From: JANQEU01 sp965601455
GTDB taxonomy: Bacteria > Bacteroidota > Bacteroidia > Cytophagales > Cyclobacteriaceae
Direction: 5' to 3'
Length of the DNA stretch: 64,000 nt
Assembly (NCBI GenBank): GCA_965601455.1
Contig: OZ271831.1
Span: forward strand, 3,844,001 to 3,908,000
The position numbers and the translations under genes are program-made. The notes beneath the pieces were generated by a model. It saw only the letters and a list, made by a program, of their open reading frames with translations. It made no database searches and was not told the DNA's origin. This document shows positions 9,950 to 17,113 of this stretch, piece by piece; within the stretch, counting starts at the first letter, position 1, and every line of letters begins with the position of its first letter.

Positions 9950-10312
9950 ATGCAAAACGATCCCGAACTTAATCCTAAATTCCTTGGTACCATTTCCAGC
10001 GATTTCGTAAAGGTCGCTGACCTGTTGAAGGAAGCTGCTTACCAGGTTAAAAGGAGAGATATATCCGATTTTCCAATTTTTCCAGTCTCTAAAACCGAGT
10101 TACCAATAGGCTCGATATTATATGAAAAGGGGAAAATGGAGAATGACTGGAATTACTACATCTCCTTTATGGAGGAATTTATCCAGCGTGAGATTATTAC
10201 AAACGAGAGTGACTTCAAGGGCATATACAAAGATCCGGAAGAGTTCTGCTGCCTTTTTATCGTAGAGGAAGACTTCACAAATTTCCTGTTTATTCCTTAT
10301 CCGGTGGATTAG
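9950..10312 (+). CDS. Small conserved-looking hypothetical protein
   Basis: A 120-residue soluble protein that I do not recognise by name. It has no signal peptide or membrane segment. The sequence is balanced in charged and aromatic residues, with FCCLFIVEEDFTNFLFIPYP near the end that looks like a buried beta strand pair. The ATG at 9950 gives a sensible start and the codon use resembles its neighbours. It lies alone between a terminator (9824) and the repeat-flanked four-helix gene, so context gives no hint of function. Confidence 0.6.
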   Translation: MQNDPELNPKFLGTISSDFVKVADLLKEAAYQVKRRDISDFPIFPVSKTELPIGSILYEKGKMENDWNYYISFMEEFIQREIITNESDFKGIYKDPEEFCCLFIVEEDFTNFLFIPYPVD

Positions 10313-10330
10313 TTTTAGTTGAATAGAATG

Positions 10331-10356
10331 TTAGTGAGTGGTTAATTAGTTGATTG
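10331..10356 (+). repeat. Left low-complexity flank of the four-helix-bundle gene
   Basis: GTTAGT/GTTGATT-rich sequence (TTAGTGAGTGGTTAATTAGT and following bases) that partly reappears, inverted, at 10801-10838 on the other side of the four-helix gene. Confidence 0.45.
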
Positions 10357-10379
10357 TAAAATGGACAGGTATAGAGTAA

Positions 10380-10721
10380 TCAATTATTCTGTTTCCTGTT
10401 CCTCAGGTAGGATATATATCCATTCAAAGTTTTGAGTAAATCAATGTTAAGGCCTTTTAGTCTTTCATAATTCTCCGTTGAAATCATATTTTCATCCAAC
10501 GCACAAGTCAAATGGTCAAAAGTCTCTACCAGGCTACCCCTAGCTTGACGACAAAACTGAATATTCTCTTGATAATGATATCTGCCATGTCCCTCAGCGA
10601 TGTTTGCCGACACTGACCTTGAGGATCTGAGTAATTGATCAGTCAACCTATATCTCTCTTCTTTTGGCAAACTCTTTACCAATACGAAATTTCGTTTCGA
10701 TAGTCCCTGGATTTGACCCAT
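10380..10721 (-). CDS. Four-helix-bundle protein (23S rRNA intervening-sequence family)
   Basis: A 113-residue member of the S23/TIGR02436 four-helix-bundle family, related to the proteins encoded in 23S rRNA intervening sequences and to Avd accessory proteins of diversity-generating retroelements. The signature segments are LPKEERYRLTDQLLRSSRSV, SANIAEGHGR and the closing helix with ISYLRNRK. Here it is a free-standing gene with no rRNA, reverse transcriptase or variable-protein gene nearby. In Bacteroidota these genes occur in many scattered copies, often edged by simple repeats, and similar GTTAGT-type sequences flank this copy on both sides. The molecular role is unknown. Confidence 0.9.
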   Translation of the reverse strand: MGQIQGLSKRNFVLVKSLPKEERYRLTDQLLRSSRSVSANIAEGHGRYHYQENIQFCRQARGSLVETFDHLTCALDENMISTENYERLKGLNIDLLKTLNGYISYLRNRKQNN

Positions 10722-10800
10722 ACCTTCAAATTTTCAAGAGAATAGCCAGTCATCATTTTAAATTACAAATAACCCTTTAATCTCCCAAACGAATGGTGAA

Positions 10801-10838
10801 CTAACTACTAACCATTTAACCACCAACTAATCAACTAC
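10801..10838 (-). repeat. Right low-complexity flank of the four-helix-bundle gene
   Basis: CTAACTACTAACCATTTAAC and the following CACCAACTAATCAACTAC are rich in the complement of the left flank at 10331. The tail of this repeat also supplies the stop codon of the neighbouring DUF3109 gene. Confidence 0.45.
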
Positions 10839-11406
10839 TCTTCTCCTTCCCTTCCACAGCCTTCTCCAGCTTATCAAACCACTCCCGACCGTACTTTCTT
10901 ACCAGGGCCTCTTCCAGAAATTTGTAGACAGGTACCTTTAGTTGCTCCCCAAGATCACAAGCTGGAGAACATATCTCCCACTGATCGTAATTCAATGCAT
11001 CATATCCATGAAGCTTAGTAATTCTGATGGGATATAAATGACAACTGACCGGCTTTCGAAAATCAGTCTTTCCATCTTTCCAGGCTTGCTCAATGGAACA
11101 CTTTAATATGTCCTTTTCATCGCGATAAGCAAATACACATTCTCTCCCATTAATAGTTGTAGTCGAAAAATCGCCTTCTTCGTCCAAAATATAACCTCCC
11201 TCTTTCTCGAGAACCTCTAACGACTCCTTGGGTAGGTACTCTTTCACCATTTCCACAGCCTCTTCCACCTTATCCAATTCATCCTCCTCCAAAGGCGCTC
11301 CCAAATCTCCTTCCACGCAACATGCTCCTTTGCATTTTGCTAAATCACATACGAAATGTTCTTCCTCCACTCCGGAAGACACCACCTTGTTTTCAACTAC
11401 AATCAT
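10831..11406 (-). CDS. DUF3109 family cysteine-rich protein
   Basis: A 191-residue cytoplasmic protein with a conserved Cys pattern: Cys20, Cys25, Cys29 and Cys30 in HFVCDLAKCKGACC, then ECVFAY, LKCSIEQAW, VSCHLYPIR and EICSPACDLG. This matches the DUF3109 family, common in Bacteroidota and related to YkgJ-like metal-binding cysteine clusters. The Cys set could ligand zinc or an Fe-S cluster; the true cofactor is unknown. The ATG at 11406 is the natural start. The C-terminal Lys/Glu-rich tail ends inside the repeat that flanks the four-helix gene, so the last residues may have been reshaped by that insertion. Confidence 0.85.
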   Translation of the reverse strand: MIVVENKVVSSGVEEEHFVCDLAKCKGACCVEGDLGAPLEEDELDKVEEAVEMVKEYLPKESLEVLEKEGGYILDEEGDFSTTTINGRECVFAYRDEKDILKCSIEQAWKDGKTDFRKPVSCHLYPIRITKLHGYDALNYDQWEICSPACDLGEQLKVPVYKFLEEALVRKYGREWFDKLEKAVEGKEKSS

Positions 11407-11497
11407 GTCGTAAATATAGCCGACCTGGAGGCATCCGCTACTGCATCAGTCAGCAGGATCTTTGCTTATCCGTGTAATAAATATTACTTTCGCTTTC

Positions 11498-11860
11498 ATG
11501 CGTTACATTTTTGGCATATTCATTCTGGCATTTTGTTGTGATGCAAAATACATTCCTGAAGACGGAGTATATTCCGTAGCTGAGGAAATGCCAGAGTATG
11601 AAGCCGGAATGAAAGTCTTCGCCACACACATCGACAGTTTTGTCAAAACCTGTGAATACCAGCAAAACGGTGACGTCTTTGTGTCCTTTGTCGTCAAGAC
11701 CGATGGTCAACTGGACGACTTTCGGGTGGTTCGAAGTGTGGCCCATCCAAATGATTCTCTAGCTATTTATGCTATTAAATCCGCTCCTATGAAGTGGAAA
11801 CCGGGAATTGATGATGGTCAGCCGGTAGAGGTGGAGATGGTCTACTCCGTAGAATTCTAA
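11498..11860 (+). CDS. TonB C-terminal-like domain protein
   Basis: A protein of about 120 residues with an N-terminal hydrophobic segment (MRYIFGIFILAFCC) and a C-terminal domain resembling the TonB box fold: DVFVSFVVKTDGQLDDFRVV, then AIYAIKSAPMKWKPG and VEMVYSVEF. I prefer the ATG at 11498 to the TTG at 11462 because it begins directly with the signal segment; the double Cys at its end could be a lipobox. Such stand-alone domains in Bacteroidota are annotated 'energy transducer TonB', but without the long periplasmic Pro-rich spacer it is more likely a periplasmic adaptor or receptor-regulating domain than a functional TonB. The gene is monocistronic. Confidence 0.7.
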   Translation: MRYIFGIFILAFCCDAKYIPEDGVYSVAEEMPEYEAGMKVFATHIDSFVKTCEYQQNGDVFVSFVVKTDGQLDDFRVVRSVAHPNDSLAIYAIKSAPMKWKPGIDDGQPVEVEMVYSVEF

Positions 11861-11962
11861 TTTTTTTTTCGCAAGTGTGAACCTTTCTGAGCCTCAGTCG
11901 TTATTTGATGGTGACTTATATGTAGGTACACATAATTAATTTAGAAAGAACAAAATAAGACG

Positions 11963-12556
11963 ATGTTAAAACTTGCACTAATTATTTTAACCCTTGGCAA
12001 CACACCTGCTAATGATGCAGAGGTAGCCAACTACAGCGTAAACGTTACTGAGAGCGCTATCGAATGGAAAGGTGAAACTGTAGCTAAGTTTCACACAGGA
12101 ACTGTTGACCTCAAAGAAGGTAATCTGGAAATGATAGATGGTAAACTGACTGGCGGATCTTTTGAAGTATCTATGGCTTCAATCAACTGTACTGATCTTG
12201 AAGGCGAGTGGAAAGGAAAATTAGAAGGACACCTTAAATCAGACGACTTCTTTGGAGTAGAAACATACCCAACTGCTACTTTCGTAATGACTGAAGCCAA
12301 GCAGTTAGACGGTGGTAACTACGAGGTCACCGGTGACTTCACCGTAAAAGGTAAAACAGAAGTTATTACTTTCAACACTGAGGTTACAGAGGCTGATGGT
12401 AACATCACAGCAGTATCCGAATTCACTTTTGACAGAGCCAAATTTGATGTACGATACGGATCAGACAACTTCTTCGATAACCTGGGAGACAAAGCGATTT
12501 ACAACGACATTCCGTTGAAGATTACGCTGAAAGCTGCAAGAAGCAACGATATCTAA
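11963..12556 (+). CDS. YceI family periplasmic protein
   Basis: A 197-residue lipocalin-like protein of the YceI family, with a short hydrophobic leader followed by the domain. Typical family segments are SAIEWKGETV near the start, GGSFEVSM, HLKSDDFFGVETYPTATF (residues about 94-111), VTGDFTVKGKTEVI and the closing FDVRYGS...IPLKITLKA. E. coli YceI-type proteins bind polyisoprenoid lipids in the periplasm, and other members have been linked to stress or host interaction. The ligand here is unknown. The gene ends 35 bp before a strong hairpin terminator. Confidence 0.9.
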   Translation: MLKLALIILTLGNTPANDAEVANYSVNVTESAIEWKGETVAKFHTGTVDLKEGNLEMIDGKLTGGSFEVSMASINCTDLEGEWKGKLEGHLKSDDFFGVETYPTATFVMTEAKQLDGGNYEVTGDFTVKGKTEVITFNTEVTEADGNITAVSEFTFDRAKFDVRYGSDNFFDNLGDKAIYNDIPLKITLKAARSNDI

Positions 12557-12590
12557 GGAGTCTAAACAGCTATAAGACAGACATAAAGTA

Positions 12591-12615
12591 AAAGCCGGAG
12601 CATAGCTCTGGCTTT
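12591..12615 (+). terminator. Intrinsic terminator after the YceI gene
   Basis: 11-bp stem AAAGCCGGAGC / GCTCTGGCTTT with one G-T wobble and an ATA loop, followed by a T run. It sits between converging genes and ends next to the stop of the minus-strand lipoprotein gene. Confidence 0.85.
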
Positions 12616-12617
12616 TT

Positions 12618-13190
12618 TTATTTATTCTGTAGCCTTTCAACTGGTATAACAAGGTCTTGCTTTGGAATGAACTCTGGTATTCCACCTGGAAATCTACAAT
12701 ACATAATGTATTCCTTTTTCAATCTACCATAGCCTTTTATGATGGTAGATTGTCTACTCTTTTCAATCCCGGCGGCCAATCCACCAGTTAATAAGGTCGC
12801 TGCACTTATCACAAGAAACCCGGGTTCTCCATGCATCATAGCTCCCAATAATGAGGGTGTTAATGCAACCATTGTGAAACCCATAGTTTTCCTTGCCCTA
12901 TTCTGGACCGGATGAATCTCATAATTCTTGATCTTTCTTTGATTCACCGATTTTATTCCATTCAATTCCATAACGCAAACTGAATCAGAGTCGAAACTGA
13001 TTAACTCCCCTTTCACGATTACGTCCCCTAATGCAATTTCTATCCATGACCCGAACGTACTGTTTTCTATATAGGTATCGGACCGGCTTGAATGAACCGG
13101 CACTACCATATTATAATATTTAGCCTCCGGAGAGCAGCTAGATAGAGTGATGTATAGAAGTAGGGATAACCTATTTATCCAAGTAATCAT
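12618..13190 (-). CDS. Unknown lipoprotein with a central hydrophobic glycine-rich hairpin
   Basis: About 190 residues, not recognised. Starting at the ATG at 13190 gives a clean lipoprotein signal (LLLYITLSSC, Cys19); a longer ATG start at 13238 would bury it. The N-terminal half looks like a small beta barrel (GDVIVKGELISFDSDSVCVM), followed by a hydrophobic Gly/Ala-rich pair of segments (MGFTMVALTPSLLGAMM and FLVISAATLLTGGLAAGI) and a basic tail. The gene starts 20 bp inside the end of the preceding gene (13171-14763), so the two are translationally coupled. The order beta-rich module then hydrophobic hairpin also appears in that neighbour, suggesting the pair is related. Function unknown. 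Confidence 0.65.
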   Translation of the reverse strand: MITWINRLSLLLYITLSSCSPEAKYYNMVVPVHSSRSDTYIENSTFGSWIEIALGDVIVKGELISFDSDSVCVMELNGIKSVNQRKIKNYEIHPVQNRARKTMGFTMVALTPSLLGAMMHGEPGFLVISAATLLTGGLAAGIEKSRQSTIIKGYGRLKKEYIMYCRFPGGIPEFIPKQDLVIPVERLQNK

Positions 13191-14763
13191 CACTATTGAA
13201 TTTACTTTTCCAGAACAAAGAATCCATCTTATCCTCAACTTTTACATAATCAGGAGTCATCAGTTTTAACCACTTGTTCGGATTGAATATTAGTGTTCTC
13301 ACCATATTCTGATCTTCGCATTTTAACCATTCACTTCGCATCCACTCCACGTAATAGCCTTCAGAACGTATAAATGGTGTTACACCACTGGGTAATTCAA
13401 AAACCAGTAATTGTGAGTCTCCGGGTTGGTTAACCTTATACAAGTCGTTGGAAGTGTATAACCGCAAGTCTTTTTCACTTGCTTCATAGTTTACCAAAAC
13501 CTCTTTAGGGTAAATAATGCTGAAATCAAGAGGTGATACTATGGATGCCACCTGAACAGCATCTATTCTCCACAAACCTTTGGTAAAGGTCAATCTCACT
13601 CTTGAGAAGCTTCCGTCTCGTTCCACAGGTAATAAATGACTTTCTGAAGCAATTGGACCTTGTTCGTTAATTATGCCAATGCTGACCCATTGATTATCCA
13701 TCCAAACACTTACTTCGATTCCCCCTAAAATATCATAGATGGTCTTCTGTGCGGATCGAACCCTCGGATCAGATCGTTCATATTTCGCAATCCATTCACC
13801 TATCCTTGAACCCATCTGCCCCATAGCCTCATAAAAGAGAAATGTAGTCATGAGAGATTGCCTTTTGGTGACTATTACGCTACCAACTTGCCCGTCTTGC
13901 TCAGGGAATTCCAAAACGATAGATTCTCTGGTAGCCAGATGTATAGAGTCACTTTTACTTAGATATTCGCGCTTGTCTATTTTTTGAAGATGAGATAATT
14001 CAACTATACTACCACCATCAATACCAATGGCCATTGATGGTTTATTGGTGCCAAGAAACTGGCTTTCACCCCAGTATACGTTAAGTTTTTGTGGATTATG
14101 CACGCCGAGGATCTCCACCTTTTTGATGTAGTGTGTTTCCATGGCTTCGTTTTTTACTTTGAGTAAAAGCTCACTGCCACCATCGACATAATTTGGTAGA
14201 GGATCGATATCCTCCTCTTCTAAAGAACGCGAAATACTTGATGAGAAACCCTCAGCTTGCAGTATCTCTTCCCCGTCATTCATTAGATAGAAAGTAGGGC
14301 ATGAACCAAAACATGACTTTGGATTCATGATGCAATAGATTGCTCCTATACCTGTGAAGGTGGTTAAGGTCATTAGCATAGGCGAAATCAGGTTCCAGCC
14401 TTTGGTCTCATTAACCTCAATCAGGACAATATCATCGAAGTTTAGTGTGATGTTTTCCAAAGACCATTTAGTGCCTCCAATTCTTGATCGATTAATCCCG
14501 AATTCATAGCCCTTACATATTAATTCCTGATTTTCATGATCAACCACTATCACCTCAGCTACATACAAGTGTCCTTTTCTATCATGAATTTTAACTTTAT
14601 CCGGTTTATTAAGAGTATAGCTTTCTTGCCCAATCAGGGATTCAATCTCTTCAACTTCTACCACCGATCGATTAACCGCTATTTTGTAGGTACAGGAGTA
14701 AACACTCCATATAAAAAAGGCTAAAAAAAGGCCAAAAAGGGAATATTTTGACCAATTAGACAT
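13171..14763 (-). CDS. Unknown large membrane-anchored protein
   Basis: A 530-residue protein that I do not recognise. The N-terminus is a hydrophobic segment ending in SVYSC (Cys24, possible lipobox). A beta-rich stretch (residues about 50-120: KVKIHDRKGHLYVAEVIVVD, DDIVLIEV) is followed by a hydrophobic hairpin (about 125-145) and the Cys motif CIMNPKSCFGSCPTFYL with Cys144, Cys151 and Cys155. The rest is soluble and beta-rich, with no enzyme motif. It is transcribed divergently from the cyclase cassette, and the shared 240-bp intergenic region holds the repeated operator, so the two units could be co-regulated. The downstream lipoprotein gene overlaps it by 20 bp. Confidence 0.65.
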   Translation of the reverse strand: MSNWSKYSLFGLFLAFFIWSVYSCTYKIAVNRSVVEVEEIESLIGQESYTLNKPDKVKIHDRKGHLYVAEVIVVDHENQELICKGYEFGINRSRIGGTKWSLENITLNFDDIVLIEVNETKGWNLISPMLMTLTTFTGIGAIYCIMNPKSCFGSCPTFYLMNDGEEILQAEGFSSSISRSLEEEDIDPLPNYVDGGSELLLKVKNEAMETHYIKKVEILGVHNPQKLNVYWGESQFLGTNKPSMAIGIDGGSIVELSHLQKIDKREYLSKSDSIHLATRESIVLEFPEQDGQVGSVIVTKRQSLMTTFLFYEAMGQMGSRIGEWIAKYERSDPRVRSAQKTIYDILGGIEVSVWMDNQWVSIGIINEQGPIASESHLLPVERDGSFSRVRLTFTKGLWRIDAVQVASIVSPLDFSIIYPKEVLVNYEASEKDLRLYTSNDLYKVNQPGDSQLLVFELPSGVTPFIRSEGYYVEWMRSEWLKCEDQNMVRTLIFNPNKWLKLMTPDYVKVEDKMDSLFWKSKFNSDDYLDK

Positions 14764-14809
14764 ACTTTAAAATACTAAATTCTGGCCAAAAAAGCAAGGC
14801 TTGGAGCCC

Positions 14810-14845
14810 CTAGGAATGCATCCAACCCTGTGCTTGGAGCTCCAC
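14810..14845 (-). pseudogene. Remnant of a thiL 3' end
   Basis: Read on the minus strand, this is GTG GAG CTC CAA GCA CAG, then GGT TGG ATG CAT TCC TAG, i.e. VELQAQGWMHS and stop. The intact thiL at 23291 ends VELQAQGWKHFE. Bases 14821-14845 match 23305-23329 at 24 of 25 positions, and the one change is synonymous (GCA/GCG). Nothing upstream in the frame resembles the rest of thiL. It is in the same orientation as thiL, so the two copies form direct repeats around the cyclase/STAND cassette. Confidence 0.7.
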
Positions 14846-14888
14846 TGTGTCCCTTAATCAACCCATAATTTGGTGCAATCCCCGATTA

Positions 14889-14930
14889 CCTAAAGTATCT
14901 GCGACAAATCCTAAAGTCTGTGCGACGTAA
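14889..14930 (+). promoter_or_regulatory. Tandem 21-bp operator-like repeat before the cyclase gene
   Basis: Two adjacent 21-bp units, each CCTAAA-N5-TGCGAC-N4 (14889-14909 and 14910-14930). An almost identical arrangement occurs at 22934-22975. The 21-bp period equals the spacing of AraC half-sites at araI, and the downstream gene encodes an AraC-type HTH, so an autoregulatory site is plausible. A weak Bacteroidota-type promoter (TTTA-N19-TATTTCAG) lies at 14962-14992 between the repeat and the start codon. Confidence 0.7.
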
Positions 14931-15001
14931 TTCTTAGCGTTCCGCACTACCCCCACGTATTTTTACTAAGAGTAATTCGATCACTATTTCAGACTAAGTA
15001 A

Positions 15002-17113
15002 ATGATCGAACAAAAAGGTTTTGTCTTGACACAAGAAAATAATTTGCGTAATTTCATTGGGACCAACCGGCCTCAACCACCGATGAATCATCCGGAAAAA
15101 TCCGATCCTGCCAAAGATCATGGAAGTAATGATCCCGTTTCCATGGATGAAGTTTTTCTTGAAAAGATCAAAAAGGCTATTGACGAAAACCTTGAAACCA
15201 GGAATTTTGGGGTAGACGAACTTGGGAAGGAAATCGGTATGAGCCGTTCGCAGATTCATCGAAAAATGCAGGCTCTGGGTGACATCTCACCTTCCAAGTA
15301 CATCAGAACAAGAAAACTACAAAAAGCTAGAGAATACTTGCAAAAAAACGTAGGCAACGTATCCGAAATATCGTTCCGTCTTGGATTTAGTAGCCCAGCC
15401 TACTTTACACAAGTATACACCGCTGAATTTGGTTATCCTCCTAGTGAAGAAGAACGAATAAGTCCTGCGGAAGCAGCAAAACTAATTCTATCGAAAGACG
15501 GTAAAGGTTCCACGCGAAAACTGGCCGCGATCATGTTTACGGATATCGTCGGATATACTACGTTGATGGGCAAGAACGAACAAAAAGGCCTCGAGATACT
15601 TCGCCAGAGTCGTGAAATCCAAAAACCATTAGTAGAAGCGAATGGAGGAAAATGGCTAAAGGAAATGGGGGATGGTGTGCTCACACAGTTCGATAGCGCA
15701 TATGATTGTGTACTCTGTGCTCTGCGAATTCAAAGAGCCGCGACCATGGGATTCGAGGCTAAAATTCGAATAGGTATTCACCTGGGAGACATTACTATCG
15801 AAGGCGATGATGTTTTTGGTGACGGAGTTAACATAGCCTCAAGATTGCAGGACATTGCCGATCCGGGAGGTATCTACATCTCAGAATCTATTCAAAAGGC
15901 ATTACGGGGTCGATCGGAAATCCAATACCAACACCTAGGTGAGATCCAGCTCAAAAACGTCGATTACCTGGTTAACACTTTTTGCCTGGTTGATGAAAGT
16001 CTACCCTCCCCTGCCGCATCCAGAATTCAAAAACTACGTGCCTCCAGCATTCGCGACACACATGCCCCACTATCCAATGTAAATGATGAACTTATCTTGG
16101 AAGTTTTTGACGAATTGACCCGGGCCAAACCTTCTGTTAAACGCTACCTCGAGATCCTCGAAGAGGAGGAGGAAGAACCAGATATTCGGGAGCTGGCGGA
16201 TCTCATCATTAGAAACTATCCATGGATTATTGGTGTGGAACTCCGTAGGCTATTCTCAGGATCACTGCGGGCATTGGATAAGGACCGATTAGAACAAATA
16301 CTCACTACCATCCACCGCTCCTTACAGTTCTTAGCCTATCTCTTAATCATTGAGCTCTACGAAAGAATACTGGATGGCTCGATATCCGTCAACCCTGATT
16401 TTCAGACCAATTTCAAATCTCGATTCCTGGAACTTTCACATGACGACTATCTGTGGATTATCGCCGAGACAAACCAGGTAATGAAGGGAATTGACAGGTT
16501 CATTCCTGAGCTCTCGGAAAATATTGATGAACAGTTTATCCAAGGACTGGAATTGGAAATCCCAAAACGGGACTATACCGGTGGGTTTAAGATAGAATTG
16601 AATGAAGAGGAACTGGCAAAAAAATGCTTCGAATACCAGGAAGTACTCACCTTCATTTTAAAACGACTGGCTGTCCTTACTCCTTATAAGCTTGTCACTA
16701 TCAAAGAGATTAAAGTATTAAAGACCCGAAGGGAAAAGGCCCTGTTTGAGCATTGGATGGATATTCTGAGCAACAACAATTCGGATTTCCGCTCCAAGGA
16801 AGAAACATTCGATTCATTCTCGGACAGCAATTCCGTTTTGCTCATGAAAAGTCTGAAACGACCAGACCATTTCCTGAATTTATCGCCATTTATTATCGAT
16901 ACTCGGGGTGAATCAATGGATTCGCGGGAAAAGTTTGATCTTAAAAAAGACATATTCGTTTGTGAAGGACTGGCAAATAACAGCCTTAGATACGTAGGGA
17001 CCGAAATAGCGGAAGAATGTGATCTTGGAAGCCTAAGCAACTATCAAAAACTGGTAGAGGAATTTCGGGACATCACGAACCTTGATGGAAGCGCGAAAGG
17101 AGGTGAATCATGA
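15002..17113 (+). CDS. AraC-type HTH fused to a class III adenylate/guanylate cyclase
   Basis: A 703-residue soluble fusion. Residues about 50-148 form an AraC/XylS double helix-turn-helix (GVDELGKEIGMSRSQIHRKM; VSEISFRLGFSSPAYFTQVY). Residues about 173-330 form a class III cyclase: metal Asp181 (FTDIVGYT) and Asp224 (MGDGV), Lys220, Asp270 in DDVFGDGVN, and transition-state Asn277 and Arg281 (VNIASRL). All key residues are present, so it should be active; Lys/Asp at the base-selecting sites favours ATP. The last 350 residues are helical and unrecognised. The gene opens a five-gene operon, and its stop overlaps the STAND gene's ATG (ATGA). I infer a cyclic-nucleotide-making transcription regulator. 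No membrane segment is present. Confidence 0.88.
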   Translation: MIEQKGFVLTQENNLRNFIGTNRPQPPMNHPEKSDPAKDHGSNDPVSMDEVFLEKIKKAIDENLETRNFGVDELGKEIGMSRSQIHRKMQALGDISPSKYIRTRKLQKAREYLQKNVGNVSEISFRLGFSSPAYFTQVYTAEFGYPPSEEERISPAEAAKLILSKDGKGSTRKLAAIMFTDIVGYTTLMGKNEQKGLEILRQSREIQKPLVEANGGKWLKEMGDGVLTQFDSAYDCVLCALRIQRAATMGFEAKIRIGIHLGDITIEGDDVFGDGVNIASRLQDIADPGGIYISESIQKALRGRSEIQYQHLGEIQLKNVDYLVNTFCLVDESLPSPAASRIQKLRASSIRDTHAPLSNVNDELILEVFDELTRAKPSVKRYLEILEEEEEEPDIRELADLIIRNYPWIIGVELRRLFSGSLRALDKDRLEQILTTIHRSLQFLAYLLIIELYERILDGSISVNPDFQTNFKSRFLELSHDDYLWIIAETNQVMKGIDRFIPELSENIDEQFIQGLELEIPKRDYTGGFKIELNEEELAKKCFEYQEVLTFILKRLAVLTPYKLVTIKEIKVLKTRREKALFEHWMDILSNNNSDFRSKEETFDSFSDSNSVLLMKSLKRPDHFLNLSPFIIDTRGESMDSREKFDLKKDIFVCEGLANNSLRYVGTEIAEECDLGSLSNYQKLVEEFRDITNLDGSAKGGES

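Noticed and set aside
11450..11746. 98-codon minus-strand ORF opposite the TonB-C-like gene
   Set aside because: Fully antisense to a gene with signal peptide and domain similarity; no domain in the antisense product.
14791..14840. GCTTGGAGC present twice (near 14800 and 14832), suggesting a hairpin or insertion end
   Set aside because: Only 9-12 bases are shared and no terminal inverted repeat or target duplication is visible; the thiL-end explanation covers the second copy.
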